A stretch of 64,000 bases of DNA from assembly GCF_011077185.1 (NCBI RefSeq), contig NC_048894.1, positions 61,788,657 to 61,852,656 of the forward strand, given 5' to 3'. Origin of the DNA: Oxyura jamaicensis. Its lineage: Eukaryota; Chordata; Aves; Anseriformes; Anatidae. The notes below the pieces were generated by a model. That model was given only the letters and a program-made list of their open reading frames with translations. It did no database searches and was not told where the DNA came from. Positions 48,683-62,100 of this stretch are shown here, in pieces; position 1 is the first letter of the stretch, and each line of letters begins with the position of its first letter. Made by a program: the position numbers and the translations under genes.

Positions 48683-50000
48683 ACGTGACTGGCGGCTAGC
48701 AAACATGATGCCCATGTACAAGAAATGCCAGAGGGTAGACCCAGGGAACTATAGGCCTGTTAGTTTGACCTCAGTGCCAGGGAAGCTCATGGAGAAGATT
48801 ATCTTGAGCGTCATCATGTGGCACTTGCAGGGCAAGCAGGCGATCAGGCCCAGTCAGCATGGGTTTATGAAGGGCAGGTCCTGCTTGACGAACCTGATCT
48901 CCTTCTGTGACAAGGTGACACGCTTAGTGGATGAGGGAAAGGCTTTGGATGTGGTCTACCTTGACTTCAGTAAGGCTTTTGACACCGTTCCCCACAGCAT
49001 TCTCCTCAGGAAACTGGCTGCTCATGGCTTGGACTGGCATACGCTTTGTTGGGTGAAGAGCTGGCTGGATGGCCGGGCCCAGAGAGTTGTGGTGAATGGA
49101 GTTAAATCCAGTTGGAGGCCGGTCACTAGTGGAGTCCCCCAGGGGTCAGAACTGGGACCAGTCCTCTTTAACATCTTTATTGATGATCTGGATGAGGGGA
49201 TCGAGTGCACCTTCAGTAAGTTTGCAGAAGACACCAAGTTAAGTGCATGTGTTGATCTGCTCGAGGGTAGGAAGGCTCTGCAGGAGGATCTGGATAGGCT
49301 GGACCGATGGGCCGAGGCCAACGGTATGAAGTTCAACAAGGCCAAGTGCCGGGTCCTGCACCTGGGGCACAACAACCCCAAACAGAGCTACAGGCTGGGA
49401 GATGTGTGGTTAGAAAGCTGCCTGGCAGAGAAGGACCTGGGAGTATTGGTTGATAGTTGGCTGAATATGAGCCAGCAGTGTGCTCAGGTTGGCCAAGAAG
49501 GCCAACAGCATCCTGGCTTGTATAAGAAACAGCGTGGCCAGCAGGTCCAGGGAAGTGATTGTCCCCCTGGACTCGGCTCTGGTGAGGCCGCACCTCGAGT
49601 ACTGTGTTCAGTTTTGGGCCCCTCCCTACAAGAAGGACATGGAGGTGCTTGAGCGAGTCCAGAGAAGGGCAACAGAGCTGGTGAAGGGTCTGGGGAACAA
49701 GTCTTATGAGGAGCGGCTGAGGGAGCTGGGACTATTTAGCCTGGAGAAGAGGAGGCTCAGGGGTGACCTTATCACACTCTACAGGTACCTAAAAGAAGGC
49801 TGTAGTGAGGTGGGGGTTGGTCTATTCTCCCATGTGCCTGGTGACAGGACAAGGGAGAATGGGCTAAAATTGCGCCAGGGGAGGTTTAGGTTGGATATTA
49901 GGAAGAACTTCTTTACTGAAAGGGCTGTTAGTCACTGGACTGGGCTGCCCAGGGAATTGGAGAGTCACCGTCCTTGGAGGTCTTTAAAAGATGTTTAGAT
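48668..50000 (+). pseudogene. CR1 reverse transcriptase pseudogene with two frameshifts and altered active site
   Basis: The frame open from the chance Met at 48,645 gives the RT blocks in order: D-W-R-L-A-N at 15-20, N-Y-R-P-V-S-L at 35-41, S-Q-H-G-F-M-K-G-R-S-C at 70-80, L-D-F-S-K-A-F-D at 106-113 (motif A intact), G-V-P-Q-G at 163-167 (motif B) and F-A-E-D at 193-196. F-A-E-D stands where F-A-D-D is expected, so the first catalytic Asp of motif C is Glu. Comparison with copy A shows one extra T at about 49,488 (GCTCAGGTTGGCC against GCTCAGGTGGCC). It shifts the frame, and the remainder is read in the frame of 49,480-49,998. A second one-base loss near 49,960 (GGAATTGGAGAGTCACC against GGAGGTGGTGGAGTCACC) ends the protein early. 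The enzyme lacks its endonuclease and cannot function. Confidence 0.92.
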
Positions 50001-50117
50001 GTAGAGCTTAGGGATATGGTTTAGTGGAGGAGTTGTTAGCATTAGGTCAGAGGTTGGACTCGGTGATCTTGGAGGTCTCTTCCAACCTAGACTATTTGGT
50101 GATTCTGTGATTCTGTG
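48668..50117 (+). mobile_element. CR1 LINE copy D, 5'-truncated in the RT domain
   Basis: The element carries most of the reverse transcriptase, the C-terminal region, a 3' UTR (GAGGTTGGACTCGGTGATCT) and two exact ATTCTGTG octamers after one degraded unit (50,094-50,117). Its 3' half is closely similar to copy A in the same orientation, and the two appear to belong to one subfamily. It starts inside ORF2 at a fold-back junction. Confidence 0.96.
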
Positions 50118-53100
50118 AGATTTATTTAGAACGACTGATCCATAATTGGAATGCTTTATCAAGATAGTCAGGTTATTGACCCAGTCTATTAGAATTAGAA
50201 AGGAGCAAGACACTTGCCTTTTCCAAAAGTCAACACTACCAGATTCCTAGCATTTGTAAAAAAGAGAAGGGAAGACAATTTTCTACTGGCTCCAATGATT
50301 CTAAATGTCAGACTTTTATTCCACTGACCTCACTATTCAGTATAGAGAAAGTAGATGACATCTTTCCTTAAACTAATTTGATTACTTTTGGCTACTCTAC
50401 CTTAACATAGTAGTGTATGGATATATACAATATATTCAAGGCCATTGATACCACTGATAGGCTTTCTTTTTGAATTAAATCCAATTTCGGTCAAGCATGA
50501 AGAGCTGTATTCTGACTGCATACTTCAGGCACCTAACAAAGTATTTCAGTATTTTAAAAAGTGAATGTTTATTTCAAGCTTCAACTTAAATTAGCATCCT
50601 AAGCTTCTGGATGGTTAGTGAAAAAAGCAAATTCCTCTGAAGAATTAACTGAAAGACTGATTAAGATATCCATATCTTTCCATGTATTGTTTTGCGGCTC
50701 ACCCTGATGCCTGCTTATGACAGTTCAGTGCCTCTGCATTTTGTTCAGGGAGCCACATAGAGCTGGGAGAGGACTCTAGGCTCAGGCATTCATGACTGAA
50801 TGTTCCTTTGCTTTGGGACTTATCATACCATACTTGCATAATCAGGTGGTTTAACATCAAGCAGTTCTCTGAGACCCTCACATAGCTGCAAAAATGTTTG
50901 AGCCAGTCTTGGAAAGGTAAAAGACAAGGGCTGGGAAAGTGCAGTTGACTGTCTGAGGACCAATATTGCTTATGCTGTTTTACTATGTTTTTAGAAATGT
51001 GGCATCAGCAGGTTACCTCTTGGTACTCAGGAGACAAAAAATAGTGTTAAGCTTAGATGCCAAAGAGCAGGGAGATGTAACAGGAAGTTCTCTGTGCTGT
51101 TTATACATTTTATTCAGCAGTAGTTCAATGGAAGTGCATATGACAGTAGGCATAATTCATGTGGTCTAAATAGCAATAGTAATGTATATCCATAAAGTGC
51201 AGAGCAGAAAAAAAATCTGTGGAAGGAGACTTTGTGGAGAGCTTGATACTCAAACTATCTACATTTCAGGATGTTTTATATCCAACTCTCTCTATTCTGG
51301 TCCAATGGACTCCATTAGTGGTTGTATATTTTCTAGTGTTGCTTCATCTAAAAGGAGTCTAATCTTTATTGTTTGAGAATGTTCTATGATATGAATCAAA
51401 GTACAGAAAGTAGGGATGACCTCAAATTAAAATTGTAATGTAGGTGCACCCAGTATATGTATATGATAATGGTAACATAGTTGACAAAACATGCTGTTGA
51501 ATTTTAACTCATGGTTCTGAATAAAGCATTTCTGTAATTTATTTCTGCTTATTAAAATACTAAAATTCTGCCAGTGCTGTTTTGCTTTAAATTGAATGTA
51601 TTCTTATAGTAAAAAACCTTGCAGATGCAATTGTTTTCATCTAGAATATTTCATCTTACAGTTCTGTTTTTGACTGGATATTTCCAGTTAAATGAGATCA
51701 TTATAGATCATTAAAGTATGAAGTGTATTTGTGTGCTCCCACATTCAAGTAAAACTCAAAAAGTATGTCTTCATCTTAAACCTCATTATTGATCTTGCCC
51801 ACACACCTACATGGTTGTTTCTTTTTTTCTTTTCTTTTTCTTTTTCTTTTTCTTTTTCTTTTTTTTTTTCCCATTTTGGAATAGGAAATGTTGCTACATT
51901 ATGATGCTTAAGGGAAATGTTTTTTGTGCATTTATCAGTACTTTACATTGCTTTATCATAGGTGTATTTTTTATTTTTTAGAGATTTGGATCAATTTGAA
52001 TTTAAAAAGATGTAATTCTTCTATGATAAATGCTATGTTACTGTGTGAAGGGCTGGCAAAAATAATCTTCATCAGTGAAATTAAATGTAAGATGCATTTG
52101 TAAGTAAGATGTATCTGCTGGATGATCCATGATCAGCTTTTGCAAAACTAGAGATGTGTCATGTTGATAAAAATTATTTCTGGCTGTCCTTGGTACTGGG
52201 TTATTTTACCTTTTACTACTCTCTATGACGTCTCTCATATATGGCTATAAACAAATAGATTATTGGTCTATAAACAAAACAACAGATTTAACAAAGACTG
52301 ATCAACTTTTTATTTTGTGGATACCCAGCAGCATTTTGACATTCAGATCGGGTTGGCTTTTGTGCAACAGTTATGTTTACATTTGCTGTTCAGTGGAAAA
52401 ATCTTTGATACAAACAGAACAAAAATCAATGAGGAGACATATTGCACCGTCTTGTCAAAGTATAGACCTATGTATATATCTATAGATAACAAAATTCAGG
52501 AAATGATTAAATTTAGGAATTGTAGTCCAGAAGTTTAGTCAAATACAAGGACAAATCTTGAAAGCCTCAATTATATATAATTTTGAATTTAGGTTCTTAT
52601 TTTGTGGCTCAGGTGTAAAATCATTTTACGCTTATCTATCAAAGAAATTAGCTTTTAATAAAATGCTCTGTGCACTTCAGTACTGTGCCATGTACGGTTC
52701 TTAAAGAGTAGATTACTCAATAGTTGCCAAATGCCTAGAATGCTGATCTGGTATTGCAAAATTTTTTCATCAGATTTGTATTTTTCAAGGGATCTCATTA
52801 GGAAAAAAAAGTAATTTAATTCCTGTCAGAATGCTTTTTAGGGATATTGTTTTTCTTAGCTGCCCTAACTTAGATCTGATTTGATCCCATGTATCATTTA
52901 CATAAACACTTCCCTTGCCTGTGTTTCATTCATTGGCCTTTCAGAGCCTCTTCTCCTTTACTTGAAGGTTGAGGAGTGAAATTTGTCAAGTCTCTGTGTA
53001 GCTGTACAGGTATAGGTATAAAATTTATACACAAAGCAATCATCTTCAGTTCAGGTAGGGAAGGACTGTACTTCTTGATATCAGTGGCTGCAACGTTGTG

Positions 53101-54214
53101 TCAAACTTCTCTGTTCTTTAATCCCACTTTTTTTTTTTTTTTTTTTTCCTGTGGGCCCTTCATGCTTCTGGTGTTCTAGCAAGGTGAATAACCACTTTAG
53201 AGGTTAGTCACCTGTTTCCTGAGTAACATCTACCTGTTTTGTCACATGTTTATTAGTAGGCAAAGTTGGTCTAAAATGCATTCATCGTAACTGCTTTTCT
53301 TCTCCTCCTTTCTGCCTCTTAGACTTTTAACTATTGTTTTCTCAGTCTGATTTAAACTTATTTATCTGGAGAAGGAAAAAGTACAGCTGTGTCTTATTAG
53401 GTTTCCACATCTAAAAGCCACTCATTCAAACAAAAACAGAAATTATCTTTGGAAAAAAATGCTTCTTCGAGGGCACTCTCCATTAGACGTTCATCTGATA
53501 ATCAAAGCCTTTTCTCAAAAGAATGATGTCTTGTCACCACAAAGGCTGAATATTCTTTAACTTATTTTTCTCTTATCTGAAATTTTGTTTATTTTTTTAT
53601 TTCTCTCATCTTGTTCTGCACGATAAAAATATATATGTATATTAAAAAAAAAAACTTTGAAGACTTAGTTCTATCTTTCTGGATCAATTATTTATATGTA
53701 GCCACTTCTAGTTTAACCATTTATATGCATGTTTTTAGTATCAAAACCAGGATTTTTAAACAGTGTAGCATAATTATACTTATTTTGGCCCCTGATCATA
53801 CAATTATGACAATAACTTAGGGTATAAGCAATGTTACTATTCATAGACAGGTAGTTTGCAGAAATGAGGCCTGAGCTAGTGCTGTTCTTTTAGTTTTTCA
53901 GTAAATATTCTTTGCTTTTGGTTTAAACATGGAAGTGTTTTAAGCCAAAACCCTTGACTACCATTGGAGAGCTGTTTTTAAGAAAAGTTGTTTTAACCAT
54001 TTTGATCTGCAGTCCTCATATCTGCTCTTATACAACATACCATAAATTTGTGATTTTCTCTTATGTTTTGGTGAAGTACATAAAACTATTTTTTTAATTA
54101 AGCATAAAGACAAAATGAGAGTAAGACAAATAACTATTTGTGCAGTTTAGTTTTCCTTTTCACAAAAAAAAATGAAAAACATCTATGAGGTGGTCAATTG
54201 TGTTACTAATCCAT
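50118..54214. other. AT-rich noncoding DNA, no gene recognised
   Basis: No known domains or splice-supported exons are visible in frames such as 50,699-50,881, 52,225-52,538 or 52,976-53,179. Simple tracts are (TTTTC)n at 51,821-51,870 and poly-T at 53,129-53,147. Confidence 0.5.
51821..51870. repeat. (CTTTT)n pyrimidine microsatellite
   Basis: About 50 bp of CTTTT units with one or two length variants, ending in a T run. A pure polypyrimidine tract of this size can be length-variable and triplex-prone. Confidence 0.9.
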
Positions 54215-54242
54215 TTATATATATATATATATATATATATAA
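54215..54242. repeat. (TA)n microsatellite
   Basis: About 13 uninterrupted TA units. Confidence 0.95.
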
Positions 54243-56218
54243 TCTCCTCTCTACATAAAATCTCTTGTATATGTTTCCTCTTTACCACATTCAGTTATCT
54301 TAATGAGTGCTGTAAATGACACTGATTCATAGGCTTAGCATGGGCAGAAGTTCAAAGATCTATATCAAGAAAAGATCTAGGAAGAATAGCCAAATAGACT
54401 CCATAATTAGCTAGCCTCCCCATACAACTTCAGAGTTCTGATTTAACTGAAATTTGGGGATGGGTGGTGGTTTTTTGTTGGTTGGTTGTGTTTTTTTTTT
54501 TTTTATTATTATTATTTTTGGCTCCTGCTCAACTTCAGGTTGGATGGCAGCACATGTTTGAACTTGCCTAGAGACTTCTAGAAACATTCATAGTTTTATA
54601 AAGCTGCTGTCTTAAAAGGAAAGCATATTACATCTGAGCTGGTATAGGAGAAATTAATTTAATAACTCAATCCAAAGAGCAGAGAGTAGAAACCTCAATT
54701 AGAGTTTTCATTTAATCAGGTTTATGGATTAATCTGCCTCACTTGGATCAGATCTGTCTAATTATAAAGCTACACAGAAGATTAAAGGGAATTGAAAAAA
54801 TCATACCTGTTACTAATGTATCTCTCATGAGTCCTTTTCATTTTTAATTATTTTGTTTGTTTGTTTCAAATTTCTTTTGAACAGAAAAGCCTCCTGGCCA
54901 TAAAGTATAAGGATCTCTTACTTTGCAAGTCAAGGACCTGCTTTTGAAAGATGATTTCTAATTTTGTAGGGACAAATTTCTGTCTGCTATTTAATTGCAC
55001 AGCTGTACTTTACGATTTAGCCACTTGATTGCACCTGCCTTGTAGGTAGTTAGATGACTTAAAGTACCTTAATTTGGTCCTCCAATTAACTGCAAAAAGA
55101 ATGAAATAAAATAAAAAAAATGGTACTTGTTTTTTGCACTATTTTTTTCAAGCTTAGTTTAAGGTTGTTTACCAGGGTTTTATTGCTGTCCCCACTGGAT
55201 TTAACCCTGATGAAATATAACTTTATTAGTAGATTTCACTGACATTATAATTTTTGACATTTCTTATTTTGGCTGATAATGTTGTATGAAAAGGTCTCTG
55301 TGTGTGGTATACTTAACTGTGGTAAAATTTTACTTTCCATTTGTATTCACATATTTTTGTTTTCTGTCATGCAGGTGGTATGTTAAGTGGAATAAATGGT
55401 TGCAGTGATATTTTCAAAGTTGCAGTCACTATTTTACTGGTGTGTTTAATCCATGTTGGAAATACGTCTTTTTGAACAGAGAATAGCTTCTTGTCTTCAG
55501 TGCTCCTGATTCATAACCCATTATGTCCTGTCCTAAACATAGCAATTCTCATCTATGCTGATCTTGTTCCAGGAATGTATTGTGTAACATCTGGCACTGG
55601 ACAGCCAGAGGCCTGATCCTGAATGCTTGAAAATTATTTCGGCAGAAGCTGAGGTATCTTAGTATCTCACATGCGGTGTTTGGGGCTGCACAATATAAAG
55701 CACCTTCTGGCTGCCCATCTCATATCATGGCACTTTCCCACTACCCAGAAGTCTAGTGTTGAGCCAAAATTTCAAGTGTTTCTTGTTCTTACTGTTTGTG
55801 CATGTCTGTTGCTGTTAGTGAAGCAAGCGAGAAAGCAGTTTTCTCCTGATGTACAAAAGTGGATCCAACAACAAACTGTATCCTCAGCTTTCTGTTGGAT
55901 TTACTTTTTCCCTATTGCCTTTCTCAATATTCTTCCTTTCTGAAACTGTACAGCAGATTATTATTCATCAGGCTGCATTATTGCCAATTGCTGACTTGTT
56001 TCACATTGGCAATACCATGACCAGTAAAGAGGGGACTGCAGATACAGATAAATGTTAGTTGCGATACCACAGAGAATTTCTTACTGAGGCAAGCTGTTGT
56101 TTCTCTCCTTCTTCCATTCTCTCCTTCCTTCTTGTTCTTTCTTTTTCTTTCTCTCTGAGTCTGTTTTTTTTTTGTTGTTGTACATTTGATACTCTCTGAT
56201 GAAGCCAGCATTTTTTTT

Positions 56219-56237
56219 TATTATTATTATTATTATT
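56219..56237. repeat. (ATT)n microsatellite
   Basis: About six ATT units following a T run. The Asn/Lys-rich minus-strand frame 56,055-56,246 is its translation. Confidence 0.85.
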
Positions 56238-56424
56238 TTTTAACAAGAAACCCAGTTTTATGATCTCTTTTCCTTACACAATTTGGTATTTTCATGTCTT
56301 TAATTTATAAACTTTTTTTCTCATTACTGACAACATTTATTTGTGATGCTGTACTGTACTGGATATGAGATTGCTTTCAGTGTCTTTTTTCTAAAGGAAG
56401 GATTTGAGACACCAGTTTTGAGAC

Positions 56425-56446
56425 ACCTGTTTTGTTTAAAACAGGT
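56425..56446. repeat. Perfect inverted repeat, 9-bp arms, 4-nt loop
   Basis: ACCTGTTTT, then GTTT, then AAAACAGGT. The arms are exact. It is preceded by a local duplication of TTTGAGACACC (56,403-56,427, with small differences). Confidence 0.75.
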
Positions 56447-58096
56447 CGTAGAAGGACAGACAGATATCATAAGAAAACAATTGAGAGTTCTTCCTCTGCT
56501 TTAGTCTTAGAGATGCCTTAAATACACTAAGTGATGTCCATTGGACTAAAAGTTCCCCTTGGCTTCACTGAGTCAATGGGAATGTGCTTGAAAGCTAACC
56601 AAATCCCTTGCAGATCCTGGTACTTTGGGCATTCCCACAATATTACTAAAATACACTCGCACTTCTTCAGAGGAAAACTCGGGCATGACAGCTATGTGTA
56701 TTCAAAAACATAGGGAGGAGAAGGGATACATTGTTTTGCTAAGAGAGAACCCTGTTTATTAATGGGCCCATCTTCAGTGGAGACTTCTGTCTTCAATTCA
56801 CTCCAGCTGCATGCAGACATTCAGCAGGGAGTCACACTTTTGACAGAGAAGGAGATGATGTTCCAACAGATGAAAAATAACATATTTCGTACTGACTATT
56901 TTCAGGTGCTTTCCACACAGCTTTTTAAAATTTTTATTTATTTATTTATTTGTTTGTTTAAATTTAATGGTCCCTTTGCTTTGAAGATATTACACTGTCT
57001 CCCTGGACTATGTATACATGTGACTAGACATTCCTTTTTTTTGAGTGTTTCACCCCTTGTTAGTGATTCGTGAGTAGATATTCTGTGTGTCTCCCAAAGC
57101 TCAGCTTTTAGCACATTGGCTTTCCAATTTGCAGAATCAAATTTGGAATAAGTTTAGCTATTATGTTTTTGTCTCTTGGTTTTCCAGCCTGATCTTACAA
57201 GTCCAAATTCACAAGTACACTTAGGGACCTAGTTTCTCCTAGATTTGAGTTTTTGGTCTTGCATGAATGCATATGTCTATGGAGTGTTATTGAAAACTTG
57301 TTGGAGAATGGATCTTGGGAAGGATCTGAATGAGAAGCAAATGTGTAACCAGCTCTAAGGGAGGGAAAGGGAGGGAGTCACATCTCTGAGTTCTGTACTG
57401 AAGGTGGCGTGAATACAAGAGAGGGAGGGAAAGTATTTCTGGGGCACAGAAAGGAACAGTGAGGGCAGCAGGATCAGTCTGGGAAAAATGTGAAAAGATG
57501 GAAACCCATATGGACTTCTTTTAGTTTCTTTTCCATTGCTCAGCTCTGCCTTGTTTTAGTTCATAATGATTTTCCAAGTACAACATACTTAAAAATAAAT
57601 CAGTGTTTTCATCAGAGTTTATGCACTTGCAATTGTGATCCTGTTTTTAAAATGCAGCTGTTGAGAAATCACTCAAGATTGCTTATATTTTTGTGTGTTT
57701 TTCCCTGATAAGTTATAGTTTGCTTTTTTGCCAGATAGTTTTCACAACAATTTCAGAATTAGACTTGTAAAAACTATTAAAATGTAGTTGATGAGCAGAA
57801 CTAATAATTCTTGTGGTTTTGAACTTGATTTTTTGTGTGTGTATGTTTGTTTTGATCATATTTTAGACTCAGATTTAGGCTGACTGATCTGCTCTGTGTA
57901 GGCCTGTGGACTTAGACTCAAGGCATGAAAAGGTTCTGTGGTTATATACAATATTGTTCAATGGGGAAAGAATAACTATAGTGGAAGATAAACAAAAAAT
58001 CAATTGGAAAAATAGTTATTTTTTCATAACCACGCCTGAAGCAGCATAAATTAGCTTGAAGACAATTTTCCTGCTTGTGCAAGCCAATTGAAAGTA

Positions 58097-58140
58097 TTTT
58101 TTGTTTGTTTTGTTTGTTTGTTTGTTTTGTTTTGTTTTTC
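58097..58140. repeat. (TTTG)n microsatellite
   Basis: About ten TTTG or TTTTG units. The Lys/Asn/Gln-rich minus frame at 57,942-58,193 is largely this repeat. Confidence 0.85.
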
Positions 58141-58289
58141 ATTTTTTCTGTCTCTGGTAAAGCTCTATACTTTTTGATGCATTGAGCACACAATAAAAAA
58201 ATTGCTATAGTTCTAGACAGTATTACTTTGTCTTGGTCTCATCATCCTAGATGCATGTTATACACTACTGAATGGATGCTCTAAGTAGA

Positions 58290-58311
58290 ATATATATATA
58301 TATATATATAA
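58290..58311. repeat. (TA)n microsatellite
   Basis: About ten to eleven uninterrupted TA units. Confidence 0.9.
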
Positions 58312-58774
58312 AGATATAAAGTTCTAATTAATCCTCTTCTTTGATCTGTTCCTAAGCTATATTATCATCAACATTTCTGGATTTATAGTCTTATATCAGG
58401 AAAAGGTCTTTTGTTTCTGTTTATTCAATAAATGCTATATAGTCAAAACATTTTTCACCACTGTAGCCTTTTGCAAGAAACTATGTGGTTGAGGTTTGAA
58501 CGTAACATCCGTATGTTCCTTGACAATTATATTACCATAACAGCCTCTATGATAAAAATGAAAAATGTATATTTTTTCTTTAAATTTGCTCTGCATAAAT
58601 AACTGAAAACTACTAAGATAAATTACTTTAAAAAGCAAACAAAAAAATTTGGTGCTAGATTTGTATTGCATTGTCCTGACTTTAAATTTGAGGGACTAAT
58701 TATATCTTTCTGACTGAGCAAACATAAATTGGGCTGATATAATTTTAGCTTCCCATTAATGATGGGAATGATCT

Positions 58775-58835
58775 CTTTTCTGATTTTATAGACTTTTCTG
58801 ATTTTATAGACTTATAAAATCTTTTCTGATTTTAT
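58775..58835. repeat. 18-bp tandem duplication plus a third partial copy
   Basis: CTTTTCTGATTTTATAGA occurs twice head to tail (58,775-58,792 and 58,793-58,810). After ten bases, CTTATAAAAT, the first 15 bases recur (58,821-58,835). The copies are identical, which suggests a recent slippage or duplication event. Confidence 0.9.
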
Positions 58836-59094
58836 TCAACCAGCCATCCTGCACTTCCTGTGTGTCTAAGGAGCTTAAAGGGGAGATCATGTTAGAGACT
58901 GTGAAATTCCATGTTTAAGCAAAAGATGAAAAAGATAGCATGGGCTGGAAGAAACTGAAGCAAATAGAGAGGTGAATCAAGTCCTTGAGTTACTTGAATA
59001 GATCCTGAGATGGCTGATCTTCTTGCTGGTATTCTTTTCCTTTTGTGGCCATGTACCATCTAGGATTTAGGCTTCCCTCCCCTCCCCGCAAAAT

Positions 59095-59186
59095 CCAACA
59101 ACAACAAACAAACAAAAATGCAACAACAACAACAAAAACAAACACAAAAACAGGCCTGGAGATTTTTATTTATTTATTTATTTTTA
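59095..59186. repeat. CAA-rich simple repeat followed by (TTTA)n
   Basis: CAACAA and CAAA units run over about 55 bp, then, after a short unique stretch, five TTTA units. The pair is low-complexity and probably length-variable. Confidence 0.8.
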
Positions 59187-62100
59187 ATGGCATGGGAAGA
59201 ATCAGATTACCAGTTTACTCATAGAGATGTGTCCATTCTCCAATAGATATGGATATTAGAGACATCTACAGATTTCCTAAAATCTGTAAAAAAAGCATAA
59301 ATAGTTTATGCTTTCCTTCATGTTTGATTATGACACAGTTTGAAGTACGCATGAACTTGAAACAAAAAGTATTCTCTGTATGTAAGAAAAATACTAAGGC
59401 TTTCATCCTCTTGTCTCACAACTTGTTTAGTGTTTTTTGATAAAGTAGAATACAGTTGAAGAAGCTTACTTCTAAATCTTATCTGATTTTTAAGTCATCA
59501 TGCTTCATAAATTAAGCACAGGTTTTGGTCAGGTTAATAATTTGTTTTATCAAATTATACCTATACCAGATGCCAATAAATCAGATATTCTTCAGTAGAA
59601 TCAAAGGAGATACTCCTGTTTTTTTTTTCTTTTGTTTGATTGTGTAAGCCTCATTGACAGATATTCCTAAAATTATGATATTGATCCAGTATTTTCTTCA
59701 GCAGTTGGATTTTTTTTTTTATTTTCAACTATTACTTCAGACTTTGCAAACAACAGCAGCCAATAAAAAAGAATATAAGTACCTTTTTAGAGCTAACAAT
59801 GATGAGAAAATCCCATTTTGTAGTCTAATATTTATTATGTAAATGAACGGGAATCAAATTTTTCAATAATCCCTCTTCATTTGTCATATCCATCTTCATA
59901 ATGTCATTTAAACCTCTGAATCTGTTGGGATACATTATATGATGGAAGAAGTGGCATGAGGATCCAATTCATCAGTAATCCATTTTAATTGTGATATTCC
60001 GGCTGATGAAGTCAATGAGGTTCCAGATTGTGTTTTAGTATCAGTAGACTGCTCTACTGGGTAGGAATGGGTTTATGCATGTGACTATTTCATGCACCCA
60101 GTTGGAATTTAAGGTTGGAACAGTCTTTTTTTGGATGTGCAGGCTCACTGTATCTTTATTGCCAAATATATTCTTACATAGTTGCACTATTATGTATATT
60201 GATACCTGGAATTATTGGCTTCAGAACAGGAAAAAAAAAAAAAAAAGAAACAGTTATTTGACAATAAGCTTTGTGTTAGATTAGTTTTCTGTTGTCCAGA
60301 GTGTCCTGGTTTCCTCAGTTCCTCTAATCTCTAATATTAAATATTTGAAACAATAAACATGTCAGACACAAGCAGGAATTCATGCAGACCAAAAAGATGA
60401 GAATTTATGTGGAGCTGATTTTTCTTCTGTTGATCGGTAACCTCCTGATATCATCTGACACTCAGTTTCTCACAAAGGCTTGGTGACAGCTTCCTGTCGG
60501 AGTTCCAGCCCATTTGCCTGTTGATGATTTTCCTGTGTTAGCATTGTAAACTTTCACAGAAAAATACTTAAAGCAGGGAAGTCCTTTAATGGAAACTTAA
60601 CGTGAATCATACAATGCTGTCTGCTTAAATGTCATGAGTGAGGGATTAGGAGATTTACACTGGCTGTTGCTTTTCGCTCAATGTTCAAAATAGAACTAGT
60701 TCATGAAGGGTGGCAGGAGGAAAAGCAGTTAAGCCACCTGTTAAAGTCATTGCTTGGACTGGGACTTGCAAGGCAGCTTCTCAGAATTCACTGCATACTT
60801 TCACAAATGATACTGTGTTGACATTCAGTTTCTCAGAAGTTCCAAGTGTTCCTTGGCTTTGTTTTGGGCCTTGCAGCTATTTGCAGCTCCTGCAGAACTT
60901 TAAAAGCTTGCTGTAGTTACTCTATATGTACAGTTTATGCATACAAGTCTGAGACTGCAAAGCTTCTCTGCATACTTTAATCACACTGCAAATTTCATTT
61001 CTAATGTAACACTACTTGAATTCTCACCTTTTTTTTTTTTTTTTTTTTTCCTCACCCCGCCTGAGTCTTGGTGTAGAATTCCAGCCCCATGGCACAGTAG
61101 TAGCAATGAAAAAGTTTTGCATTCTGAAGCTCATTATGAAAGGAAAGGTCTAGAGAACTAGTCCATCCAATTACATTGTGAAACTTATGACTGTTTGTTG
61201 TTTCAACAAAGATATTTGTTGAGAAAATGGCTAAAAGTTCATTCTTTACTTTTTCTAGTATTTAATTATACACAACCCAGGGCTCTTTTTCTGAATTATT
61301 TCAGTTGATGACATTTTTCATCAATACTGAATAGATCATACATTGAAGATCATCGGATGAAGATAATCAAGGGTCATCTGCTAGAAGGACAGTAACTTTA
61401 GAAAGACAGCTTTCTACCAAGTAGCTTAGAGAGCTGGAAGAACTCAGATCAACATTGTTTATAGGAAAAGAAAGGGGATCATGGATACACTATAGAAATC
61501 TCATTTGTATCCACTGAATTCTCAGAAATTGGAGGAGATAGAGGCTGGAAAAGGTAATTTATTGATTACTTGGATATGTAAATCTCTACTAAATAATGTT
61601 TTTCTACGTCCTTTTGGGATTTTTAAATTATTTTATTTTTTTGCTTGATTTAAATGCTGAAACAGTTTGAAGAGTGTGCTTAGGCAGCTACTGTATTATT
61701 GAAGGCAGAAAAATTGTTTTGCAGATCTGTGGATCTGAATTAAAAGGCTTTAATTCTTTAAGGGGTAACAAATATGTCAGCTCTAGAAATATATCAGAGG
61801 ACAATGAATAAAAAACAGAGAATAAAGGAAAGTTAAAAGCATTTGGGTCCAGTGATGGGACCTCTGTGAACTTCTTGGGAGACCAGGGTTTCTGACTTAA
61901 GATAGGTCTGCTTCTGTTTCTTACAAATACACCTTTGGCTTACCCTGGCCTGGGAGCACTGCCTGAAATATAGTTTGGATAAAAATGCTTTCAGCAAAGC
62001 ATATAACAATAGTTTTTAATCAAATACAATTTTGTATTCTAGTATCTATGTCCCTGTTTTCAGATCATGCTAGAGTTTTAAGGTGGTAATTCTTACTTCT

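Larger units (their letters stand above)
54243..58289. other. AT-rich noncoding DNA, no gene recognised
   Basis: Simple repeats are T runs at 54,489-54,504, (ATT)n at 56,219-56,237, (TTTA)n at 56,935-56,952 and (TTTG)n at 58,097-58,140. Open frames at 55,671-55,943 and 56,762-57,073 show no domain that I know. A 9-bp-stem hairpin lies at 56,425-56,446. A purine-rich patch with GGGAGGGA units lies at 57,357-57,475. Confidence 0.5.
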
